64,000 nt of DNA from a virus, in IMG/VR virus record IMGVR_UViG_3300043395_000420, positions 1 through 64,000 of that record; one strand, written 5' to 3'. The notes below the pieces were generated by a model. The model saw only the letters and a program-made list of their open reading frames with translations, did no database searches and was not told the origin of the DNA. Both the position numbers and the translations under genes were made by a program. Positions 53,080-63,800 of the stretch are shown piece after piece. How positions within the stretch are numbered: position 1 is the stretch's first letter; the number at the start of each line of letters is the position of its first letter.

Positions 53080-55659
53080 TTAGTCTTGTTCTTCTTCTAA
53101 GTTTGGATATGATGTTAATGCTGGATTTCCATATATACCTCTTTGCATATTATACCAATCAGAATCATTACTAGATTTTGCACTACGTGATGATGTTCTC
53201 TTATTATAACCCGCCATCTCTTTTGCAATATCTGCTATTTCTTCAGAACTTAATTCTCCTAGTCTTTCATCTTCTCTTAGTCTAGCATAAATGTCTGCAA
53301 AACTATTTGCAACACCTGGCTCCATAGGAGTAGGTTTGTAATAGTATAATGCTCCTGCTGCTGCCGGTGATATTTGATAATTAGGATATAGCATATTAAG
53401 ATTATATGCCTGTGCCTCATTAGTTTTAGCCTGCACAAGATTATTTACAAATTCATTAGCTGCGGCACGTGTTGAGTTATCATAGTTTTGATTAACTGCT
53501 GTAAGTTCATCATAATATGTTTTAGCAAGTTGTACATTAGCAAGTCTTTCTTGATTTTCTACTGCTGCTTTTTGTTGTGCATAATTATTATATATACCAA
53601 TGTTGGCATTATGAACTTGTCCAATAACATTAGCAGCATTTTCAAACATATTACCAGACATACCGGTCATTTTACCGGGTATCTGTTGTGGAGAACTTGC
53701 TGCCAACGCATCTTTCATAATAGCAAGTTGTTCATTTCCAGCAGCAATCTGTCTTTCTGGAGTAAGATATGCTACCTCGGGAGACATTAAATCTACACTA
53801 AATTTATTAGGCATAAACTTTTGTAGACTTGCTAAGTTTCCTAATGCTTGAGCCATCTTTAACTGATCCTGTAAAAACATTTCAGGAGGTGTATAAGATG
53901 GAACTTCTTGATCTTCTACAGGTTCGTATTCATAATCATACTCATCATATGCATTTTCTTCTAATGTAGGATCTCCTTTAATACCTGCTAATTGTCCAGA
54001 TGTTGTATTAGTATAAACAGCATCTACGGGAGATATATAAGGATTTTTGCCACCTTCATCTCCTTTACCTCTTTGAGCTTTCTTAAAATCAGGTAGAATA
54101 TCGGTATCTGCGATATTTTCAAATGCCCAGTATGCGGCTTGTTGTGCAGCAGCATTTGTTGCATTAGGCATTTCTATACCTACATTCTTAGCATATTCAT
54201 TTAGTGTTTTATTACTTACACCATATAACTTTTTAGTTAAATCATTGTCAGGACTATTAGGTGCTTTAGAAACATCATAACCATGTGCTACAAATGCAAG
54301 ATTTCTTTTTTGCATTTCTAAGAACTGGTCTCTTACTTCTTCCGGACTTAGTTTTTTAAGATCTTCTATTTCAACACCTCTTTGCGTTAAACTCTGTTCT
54401 CTATATGCTTTTTTATCATCAAATACTTTTGAATACTCATTATATAAAGCATCCATTACAGCAGGATCTTGAAGACGTTGCTTTAAATATTCATACCTAT
54501 TAGCAATATCTTTTTTACCCTTAAATGTTTTATCAAGATCATCCCCTGTATATTCCGGAAACTGAAATGCTTTACTTACAACTTTTTTATAATTACCGTC
54601 TTTGTCTAAAATAAAGACTTTACTTTTATCAGATGCTGCATTATATTTTTCTCTTTTAGCTTTTTGGTATGCTGCTTCTGTATCATAATCAGCTCTTCTA
54701 ATAATAATAGCATCTTTTGGAATAGGTCTTTTTACTTTTTTCTTTTTTCTTGTTCCTCCACCCGATGCATATTCTACTAAACCACCGTTTTTAAACTCAT
54801 CAGGCATGATACCTTCAGGTGCCGGATTACCATTTCCATCATAGAATACGGGTCCTCCTTCTTCCATATAAAGATACACTCCTTGTGTAGGATCGAATTC
54901 ATTATTCTTTTTACGGATACCTTGAATAAAATTATTAAGACGTGCTGTACGTCCTCCATATTTCATAGGTGCTTCATCAAGTTCTTCTTCATACATTTCA
55001 GGAGACTCTTCCATTTCTTCTTGAGGAAGTTGTCCTTGATTATTCATTCCAGGAACTGGAGGTAGTACATCTTCTGGACGTACTCCAATACTCATTAAAT
55101 ATGGAGTTGCTATTACAGGAATACCTCCAGGGTATCCTTTCATAGATTCTTGAATTAAGGCTAACTTTCCTAGTTTAAGATTAAACTGCTTAATCATATT
55201 TTCAGCAGTAAGTTTTGCTAATTTATCTTCAGTAGGATCCGCAAGTATTTGTCTATATTTATTAATGTTATAGTTCTTAGCAATCTCTGCTGGAGTATAA
55301 CCTTTCTTTTTTATAGGCATACTAAACTCTTTCTGTATATCAGGATCTTTAATACGCATACTTGCTGTATCACTAAATATAAAAGAGTCCGGTGGTACGG
55401 ATAAAGGCACACCTCCCTCATAGTGACGTTTACCGTTTATTTTATAATGAGCTGGTAAGTCATCAACATTAGGAACATATACTGTCTCTCCTCCCTCTGC
55501 TTCTATATTTGCTTCGTCTCTTGGTACTCCGGATAAACTGCTTCTAAGACTTATAGGTTTCTCTGAACTATTATTTTGAATATAGGTAGGTGCCATTTGT
55601 GTAAATGGAAATCCTCCTTTTTTCATATTAGGTAATGAAGTTATTTTAACTTTTTTCAT
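53080..55659 (-). CDS. GG-motif virion-type protein, 859 aa
   Basis: The N-terminus MKKVKITSLPNMKKGGFPFT carries a GG motif. It is followed by a conserved-looking module (EAEGGETVYVPNVDDLPAHY, then GKRHYEGGVPLSVPPDSFIF and SMRIKDPDIQKEF) that I recall in several Bacteroidota phages. More GG motifs follow (MKYGGRTARL, YMEEGGPVFY, FKNGGLVEYASGGG before a KKKKVKR patch). The last third has Gln/Asn/Ala-rich helices (NNYAQQKAAVENQERLANVQ) like structural proteins. It probably belongs to the capsid interior or tail. The start is one base past the 730-aa gene stop. Confidence 0.7.
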   Translation of the reverse strand: MKKVKITSLPNMKKGGFPFTQMAPTYIQNNSSEKPISLRSSLSGVPRDEANIEAEGGETVYVPNVDDLPAHYKINGKRHYEGGVPLSVPPDSFIFSDTASMRIKDPDIQKEFSMPIKKKGYTPAEIAKNYNINKYRQILADPTEDKLAKLTAENMIKQFNLKLGKLALIQESMKGYPGGIPVIATPYLMSIGVRPEDVLPPVPGMNNQGQLPQEEMEESPEMYEEELDEAPMKYGGRTARLNNFIQGIRKKNNEFDPTQGVYLYMEEGGPVFYDGNGNPAPEGIMPDEFKNGGLVEYASGGGTRKKKKVKRPIPKDAIIIRRADYDTEAAYQKAKREKYNAASDKSKVFILDKDGNYKKVVSKAFQFPEYTGDDLDKTFKGKKDIANRYEYLKQRLQDPAVMDALYNEYSKVFDDKKAYREQSLTQRGVEIEDLKKLSPEEVRDQFLEMQKRNLAFVAHGYDVSKAPNSPDNDLTKKLYGVSNKTLNEYAKNVGIEMPNATNAAAQQAAYWAFENIADTDILPDFKKAQRGKGDEGGKNPYISPVDAVYTNTTSGQLAGIKGDPTLEENAYDEYDYEYEPVEDQEVPSYTPPEMFLQDQLKMAQALGNLASLQKFMPNKFSVDLMSPEVAYLTPERQIAAGNEQLAIMKDALAASSPQQIPGKMTGMSGNMFENAANVIGQVHNANIGIYNNYAQQKAAVENQERLANVQLAKTYYDELTAVNQNYDNSTRAAANEFVNNLVQAKTNEAQAYNLNMLYPNYQISPAAAGALYYYKPTPMEPGVANSFADIYARLREDERLGELSSEEIADIAKEMAGYNKRTSSRSAKSSNDSDWYNMQRGIYGNPALTSYPNLEEEQD

Positions 55660-55660
55660 A

Positions 55661-57853
55661 TTAATCTATATATTCAATAATTGCACCGCCTGCTTTTAGT
55701 TGTTTAATGGTAGCATCATCAAGGAAGTATACACCTCCTTCTTCATACATTTCTCCACCTGACTTTCCGTAGTACATGTTGAAATTACGTTTGTCGGGGA
55801 ACTGATTACCAAATTGATCATATACTCCTTTATCACCGGTAACAGGATTGACAAGATTTTCATATCCAAACTTGTTCATTACGTCACCTTTTTTCTGTTT
55901 TGCAGCATCTCTTCTATTAGCTGCCATTTCCATAATAGGAGCAATGTAGGCACCCATTCCAAAGTTTTGACCCATTGTAATATCCTGACCAGTATTTATC
56001 CAGTTTTGTTCAGGAAGTTCTGGTGCTTTACCTATAGGCATTGTTGTTTGAGCAGTAGCTGCTTGATTATAACCTAAACCTTGGTTATTACCAACATCTT
56101 CTCCTGTGTCAATCTCCCACATACCGGGATCAAATACCTCACTAGGTCCTTGGTCTCCCTGATACTTTCTCATGAATTTAGTAAGACCTCCTCTTCTGTA
56201 TGTTTCTACCATAGGAGACATACCTTGTTGTCTAATAGGACCGTAGGGCATGTCATCTGGTGAAAGATTAACAGGCGTACCATCATATACGTCAGAAAAC
56301 GTTACTATTCTATTTGATGGATTTGCTGTATTTATTCTAGCAGGTATAGGAGTAGGATTATCTATCCATTCACTATCCATTTCCTGTTGTTTCAATGCTT
56401 CTATTTCGGCCTTTAACTCTTCTGTTGTTCTTGGTATATCAGATGATACAAAATTCATAGGAGTACCAAAAGGATTTTGGGGAGTAGATATACCACCTAT
56501 CGGATTTGTAGTTGTAATCTTTGCAGGAGGTACAACTCTAGGTAAAAATCCAGGTTTTACTGGAGAACTTGGCATTTTATCTTTATTTCCTAAAACCAAA
56601 CCTTCCCATTCATCAGGATATATATTATAAGGATCTTTAGGATTGACCGGTTTAGTCTCAGTAGTTTTTTTATTATCACCTACCCCAGGAGCATTTTGCC
56701 ATTTCTTCCATACATCACTGTTATCTGCTATAATAGATGCTGCACCATTGGGCATAGATGCCATACCAGACATCATTGCAGGAGGCATCTGACCTTTCTT
56801 ACCAAACTCATAATGGTATGTTCTTTCTCTAAGTTGTCCGGGACGACCGGGATCAGAACTACCTGTTAATAAGTTTCCAAATCTACTTGCCGCATTCCAT
56901 CTATATTTATCTCTAATATCCATAACAGACAATCTTGCCTGCATATCTTTTACACTACTTTCATTATTTTTGATATCTTCTTCTTCATCAGCAATTTCTT
57001 GTTCTTCTTCCGGAGAACAGTTACCTGATGCACATTTAGATTTCTTACCTTCTAATGCTTCTATTCTTTTATTTTGTTCATCAATCTTTGCTAATAACTC
57101 CTCATTAGTTAAGGGTTTACTTTCTTCTTGCTTTTCTCCTGTATCAACGTCTGACTGAAATGTTTGAAGACCATACTTAGCTAAACCTAAGTCTTTAGGT
57201 AACATTGCTTTATATGGATCAGGCATGTTAATAGGTTGCGCATCTTCTTGCATATATGGATTAGCAAGATCATATGTATGTATTTTTTTAGCATAAGGTG
57301 TAGAATTAGCCATTGCGGTCATACGCATGTTATTTGCTAAATCATATACCTTATCGGCATTTACCTTACTATACATATTATTATAGTTATTCAAAAAGTT
57401 GCTGGCCTTACTAAAGTCCATACCTGTAAAGGCATCACTATTAGATACTGTATGTGGACCCCCATCTTGAAACACACCTTTCTCTTGAGCCATGTTCATG
57501 GCATCTTCCATTAACCTTTTTTCATTTGCCCGGGCTGCCATATCCTTGACTTTACCCATAAACTTATCTAGTTTATTAATATAGAAGTTTGGTGCTACAT
57601 GGTTATTAGTAATACCTCCTTCGGCCATATATCCCATTCTTGCAGCATCAGATACTTGTCTATCTATAAAACTAGAACCCATGTTCATCATAGGAAGTTG
57701 TCCGGTTTGCATTGCCATGTTAGACATTCCGGAAGTCATACTTCCTCCTACCTGCATGGTAAATGGTACTTGTGGGGTAGGATGTCCATAGTTAAAGAAC
57801 TGTTGCATTGATGCTACTTGAGGAAATACCTCTCTGTTTGTACGCTTATTCAT
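55661..57853 (-). CDS. GG-motif virion-type protein, 730 aa
   Basis: Met/Asn/Gln-rich, low-complexity protein with at least six GG motifs: FTMQVGGSMT, YMAEGGITNN, FQDGGPHTVS, YRRGGLTKFM, YEEGGVYFL and KAGGAIIEY. The last lies close to the C-terminus (IIEYID). A Cys-rich patch KKSKCASGNCSPEEEQEIAD lies in a charged helical section around residue 270. No enzyme motif is visible. Its composition and place in a run of packaged-type genes suggest a virion component that is partly disordered. Function unknown. Confidence 0.65.
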   Translation of the reverse strand: MNKRTNREVFPQVASMQQFFNYGHPTPQVPFTMQVGGSMTSGMSNMAMQTGQLPMMNMGSSFIDRQVSDAARMGYMAEGGITNNHVAPNFYINKLDKFMGKVKDMAARANEKRLMEDAMNMAQEKGVFQDGGPHTVSNSDAFTGMDFSKASNFLNNYNNMYSKVNADKVYDLANNMRMTAMANSTPYAKKIHTYDLANPYMQEDAQPINMPDPYKAMLPKDLGLAKYGLQTFQSDVDTGEKQEESKPLTNEELLAKIDEQNKRIEALEGKKSKCASGNCSPEEEQEIADEEEDIKNNESSVKDMQARLSVMDIRDKYRWNAASRFGNLLTGSSDPGRPGQLRERTYHYEFGKKGQMPPAMMSGMASMPNGAASIIADNSDVWKKWQNAPGVGDNKKTTETKPVNPKDPYNIYPDEWEGLVLGNKDKMPSSPVKPGFLPRVVPPAKITTTNPIGGISTPQNPFGTPMNFVSSDIPRTTEELKAEIEALKQQEMDSEWIDNPTPIPARINTANPSNRIVTFSDVYDGTPVNLSPDDMPYGPIRQQGMSPMVETYRRGGLTKFMRKYQGDQGPSEVFDPGMWEIDTGEDVGNNQGLGYNQAATAQTTMPIGKAPELPEQNWINTGQDITMGQNFGMGAYIAPIMEMAANRRDAAKQKKGDVMNKFGYENLVNPVTGDKGVYDQFGNQFPDKRNFNMYYGKSGGEMYEEGGVYFLDDATIKQLKAGGAIIEYID

Positions 57854-57893
57854 AATTGCGCTAATATACTGTTTATATATAAGATATTAAAAT

Positions 57894-60800
57894 TTACTTG
57901 TTTTTCCTAGGAAGACTCTTGATCTTTACTTTCTTTATAGCACCACCGTTCTTTTTAAAATAAAAGTCTCTACCATCAGGATTTGATATACCATCAGGTA
58001 TCATGTTTTTAGCTGAAGTTTTATATAAAATTTCTTCTTTACTTTTATTAGGTATAGGTAATAATCCAATTGTTGCACCATATGCATTATTAAATATATC
58101 TTCTAATGCTTCTCTTCCTTTATACTTTAATGGTCTATTATCATTAAATATTGTACCTAGTTCATGTCCTACTCCCATAGCATTTGCACCTAACCAACCT
58201 AATGCTGGAGAAATTACAGGTATGTTTCCTGTTTTCTTTGCTATAGCTTGTTGAGTATACATACCAGCTAAAGGATGTCTAAAATTATCTACTGGATCTT
58301 CTCCTGGTTCTATTCCTTCTTCTGCTTCACGAGCTGCTTTACCCATAGGATCTCCTAATGATTTATTTAATCTATCCTCATATGACATTCTTGTTTCAAT
58401 AACAGGTAAAGATCTTTCACTATGCGTAGATTCCCAGATATCATTTTCCGGATTATATATCATAGAAAACTTTTGCAATTCTGTATTAGGAATAACATTA
58501 CCTTTTGAATCTATATATCTAGCATATGTTTTAAAATTCGGATCTAAATATATACTTTCACCTGTTGGTGTTTTGTATTCTTTACCTTTAGCACCACCAT
58601 CTTGCATTCTTACTAGACCTCCATTCTTAAATTCATATTGACCTAGATAGCTACCACCATTTTTGAAACTAACAAACTGTTTATTGACAGCTGGTTTATC
58701 TGTTTGACTTTCATAAAGTTTAGAACCTAGATAACCTGCACCTATTGCAGGTACTGCAACTGGTAATATTTTAATTGCAGCTCTTTTTTCTGCTAAAGAT
58801 GTTTCTGGTTTAAAATGTTTATTGAGATTTCCTTCTTCAATTAAGTAATCTGTAAAATCATCTCTATCCTGTTTAAGAATTTTTACAGCTTCTTCCATAG
58901 ATATACCGTGATCTTTCATCATATCTTTAGCAGTTTTTAATCTAGCTTTACCTAATTCTGAATGTAATTCTCCAAGACCTGATAACCATGTTTGATAAGT
59001 ATATTTACCATTATCAGGAGCGGTTGGTTCTACCATAATACTTTTAAACATTTTAGCTAAATCATTTTTATCATGATTTACATAATAAGCGTAATTAGGA
59101 TCATGGTGTTGTACAGCATCTATCCAGTTATTAATTAACTGTCTATCATGATTTATTTCATGAATACCTACCCCACCTACTTCAGTAGGATTAACCAACA
59201 TATTTTGCTCTAAATCAACTAATGATTTTTTAGTTTTTGTTTTAAAAGGATTTGACCAACTCCAAGGTAATTTTTCTTTTTTTATGTGAGTTGTTATAAT
59301 AGGTTTTTTTCTAGTACCTAATGTAATTGTACTATTATTTAGTCTAACACCGCCTATATCGTCAATATTTTGTCTTAAAAAGAGTTTTTCAAGTTCTAAC
59401 AAGTTTTGAAAACTAGGGTCATCCTCATTAAAATATACTAACTTGTTTCTTTCATCATTTGGTAAAACCACTTGTAGTTTATCAATATCATAATCATTAT
59501 TTGCTTTCTTTAACTCTAATGCTTTTCTTTCAAATTCAGGATCATATATACTAATACTATTTTTTAAATCATCTATGGCTTTATCTAATTCGGCTTTTTC
59601 ATTAAAAGTAGTTAACCATAGAGTATTTTCTTGTCTTTCTAATGCTTCTTTTTCATCTGTTAATCTTGCAAGATTTTTTCCTTCTGTATCACTAGCTAAT
59701 TCTAATTCTATTTCATTAGATCTTTTATCCAACTCAGCTACTTTATCATAATATTCTTTATCTTTAATAGCTTTTGCATCCTTAAGTTTTTGTATTTCAG
59801 GTTTTATTTTTTCATAATCTTCTAAACCTTGCTTACTATATGTCCATAATTTATCAAACTCTGTAGCTTCATCAAATGCTTTTTGTTGGTCTGCTCTTGT
59901 AAAACTTTTTGAATAACCCGATTCAGGTACTCTGTCTATACTTACTTTTTGACGTTCTAAATCTTGCAGACCTTCTAACTCTATTTCGTCTAAACTCTTA
60001 CCAATTTTGTTTTCTTTAAAAAATTCATCTATAGTACGATTGTTATATACTTTAGAAGGTATGTTTTTTGAAACTTTTTTTGCAATTGACCCAAATGGTA
60101 AAAATCCTGCAATGTTTAGTCCTGCTTCTCCAGCACCACCCCAAGTAGTATATGTTTCTTTTTCTCCTAAGTCTCTACCAACTCTTCCTATATCCATTAG
60201 TACAGATGCAGGATTGAATGCTCCTATTATATCACTCATAGGAGATGATGTAGGATAGTTACCACTTAGGTTACCTTGTGGTATATAACCTCTTTGTATC
60301 AATGATCCTAATGCATCAAGAGGTTGATCCATTGCATAAATAAACTGGTGCTTTAATCTTTCAAAACCTTCAGGTGCAGGTTTAAGAGTCCCTTGTTGAT
60401 CTGCCAAATATTTTTCAAAATCTTCTTTTTTAGTATCTATTACTAAAGGTGCCATTGATGTACCAGATTCCCATATATTATCTTGCACATCAAATAAAGA
60501 CATGTTCTGATCTGGCGTTATAGCATTACCTTTTTCATCTACATAGTAACGTTGGTTCTTAAACCTAGGATCTAAATATAAACTTTGTCCTGTAGGAGTT
60601 TTATACTCTCTCCAACCTTTACCTTTAGGACTAACTTGACTTGGTGAGTCATCTCCCTGCATCTTTACTAACCCACCGTTTCTAAACATATACTTTCCTA
60701 AGTAAATACCTCCACCGGTTTCCATTGCACTTAAACCTTTAGTATATAAATTCTGATGACCTCTTGATCTATTCTCCCATTTTTCAGGAGTAATTCTCCA

Positions 60801-63800
60801 ACTTCTAATAGGTTCAAGTGCTTTTTCACCAGGTGTTCCTAAATGAATATAATGCGCATATTTATTAACAGGGTCATAATCCGGATGATGAGTTTTCATA
60901 TAATCCTGAACACTTTGATTATATAACTCATTTGTTTCTTGTTCTAATCTTTTAATTTGTTCTCTGATAGGTTGCTGTTCTTCCCACGTGTATTTGCTTA
61001 ATGATTCTCCTAATTCACGCGCCTTTTTCATTTTTTCCTGATAAGGTTGAGTCTTTAACCATTCAGATAAATTTTTACTAGTACCTTCTTTTTTAATTAA
61101 AAAATCAAAAGCATCTGTTGCCTGATTTGATCTTTCTGTTCTTAATAGTTTTTTATCATATGTTAGAGGGGGAAATAATTCATCCATTTTAGCCTGTTTT
61201 ACTGCCGCAAACTCATCCATAAAATCATCTAGTACATCGTCAGGTACAAATTCACCATCAGCAACACCATATTTTTTTCTTAAATCTTTTTGTAATTTTG
61301 GAACCTCATCTAAAAATGTATTTAATCTATCATATTTTTCTTGGCTTATACTACCTCTTTCTAGATAATGTTTAAGATCGTCTCTTGTAACACCTCTTAA
61401 AGTTTCTAAACTAACTCCTCTTTCACCAGCTTTAGGTAAATATTCATCATAGTACTCGGGTCTATTTTCAGTTATCCAGTCTTGTCTATTAGCTGATGAA
61501 AAGTTTGTAGGTCGTTTTGCTTTAACAATATAACCGTTACCATAAGTGTATCCTTCAGCTGTACGCATTGAGTTACTTGTATACAAACCTTCTAAACCCC
61601 TACCTAAGTAATGATTATCTAATGATGCTCTTCCATATCCTGTACTTATAGGAATATGCGTTGCCATATATTCAGCTGCACCTTGAGGGTTATTTATATA
61701 ATCTATACCATTTTTTTCAAAATTGTCTGTAATGTTTTTCCATAGTTCTTTACCTTTTTCAGGTCCGTATTCTCTAACTAATGCTTTTTGTAATTCATCC
61801 CAATTAGTACTTATACCTCTTACAAAAGTATTATGTCTATTCATTAAACCTCTAATAGTTCTATTAGTTAGTTCATCTGATTGTGCTATTCTTTCTAGGT
61901 TAGCAGGAAGTTCGTATCCATATTGATTTGCAAATTCTTGTAACTTTTGAAGATCTTCTAAATTTTTAGATGCATTTGCAGAAGAACTTGTCACATTTTT
62001 TAACAGGGTTTCTGTAGTAATAAATTTACCGGTTTGTTTTGCACCACTTATAGCAGCTTTTCCTATACCTACACCAACAAAGTCTAATGCATTTAGTCCT
62101 GTTGCAATTGCTGCATCTGTAATATTTGATGTTGTAGGATTATCAACAGCTTTAGATATTATATTATATGTATGTGGTAATTGAGTAATTCCGTATCCTG
62201 TACCTAATGCAGCTATTGTATTACCTACTGTAATTCCAGGAACTGCAGAACCTGCTACAATCATTGGTGCTTCTAATGATCCTATTACAGCTGGTGCCGC
62301 AAATGGTGCTGCTAATACTCCAGTTGCTAATGCTGACTTCTGTACAAAATCTTTTTGATTATCAATAATGTACTGTCTAGCTTTTTCAGGAGTCATTTTT
62401 GTTACGTCCTTTTTTATCTTACCAACTATTTTTTTATCTTGCTGATCCCATGTACGTTTATCTTTAGATAAAGTTTTAGTAGTCTGATCTACTTCAGTTT
62501 GTTGATCAGGTTTTAAAAAATGTAAAGTTCTAGTATGTGGATTATACCCACCTTTTCCTTCATAAACTAGTTTACGAATTTGTGCGTCATATCTATCATC
62601 TCCAGAATACATTGCACGATTATCAAACCATTCAGGATTATCTTTATAAGTAAGAACTTGATTAGGATATGTATTAAGGTCTACTTGTCCTTTGTCTTGA
62701 TATTTTACAAGTCCCCCATACTGTTTCTGAATTTTATTCTTTTCATTGTAGTAATCTTTTTCTTCAGACTCTACAGCTCTCATAACATATTTCTTATTTA
62801 CATTATCCCAGACAGCTTCATAGTTTGGTTGCTGACCTGTTCTATTGCCATAATTAAGTTGACCAATGTTTTGAGATTTTCTAAAAGTCTTACCCAGACC
62901 TATATTAGTATCAATGTTCTTTAAACTAGGTACTGTTACTGGTAATCTTTTAAGAGGTAATGGTTCTATCCTGTTTAATGTTTCATCATCTACTATTCCT
63001 AGTCCAATATTTGGATCAAAATTAGGATCTCCTGTCCATACTGGTATTGTTTTAGGAGCAGCATATCTAGGACTCCATGCTCTACCATCCCAGTAAACTC
63101 CTACAGGTCTAATTTTAGGATGTACAACATCTGCTGATGTATGATACATAATATTATCATCAGTAAGTCCTAAAGATTTGTAATACTTAATAAGGTCTCT
63201 GTCTTCTTTTGTGACAAAGTAGTTATCAGTAAACATATCTTTTTCATTTATAAAGTCTTTAGCCATTGGGCCGTAACTTTCTAAACCTGGAACAACTCTT
63301 GGAATTCTATTATTTTTTAAATTTTTTACACTAAAGTCTGAAATAGGTGGTGCATTTTTTATACTTTTTCTTGCAGCTGTGTATTGGTTACTAGGAGCAT
63401 TTTTATTCATTAACCTATTCTGCATAACCATAGCTTGATTCAAAATAGTACTATCTTGATATGCAGCAAATGCTTTTAAGAACTCATCTTTATCATCAAT
63501 ATATCGTGGTACTTGTCCTTTCTTCTGATATTTAGTAAGTCCCCCGTATTGCTTTTTAATTTTATTTTTCTCATTATAGTAATTTTGTTCTTCTGGTTCT
63601 ATTTCCTGCATAGTCCATTTTTTATTTGTGTTGTCCCATACGGCTTTATAATTTGGTTGTTGACCCGTACGATTTCCATAATTTAATTGACCTATACTTT
63701 GAGAATCAAATCTACCTTTACCTAAACCTATTCTTGTATCAATTGATCTTAACTGTGGTACAGTTACTGGTAATTTAGTTAGTGGTTTAGATTCTATTCT

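Noticed and set aside
25546-63096. Rightward open frames of 60-130 codons within the leftward giant genes
   Set aside because: They lie entirely antisense to long recognisable coding frames, have poor composition and lack ribosome sites or neighbours; they are shadows.
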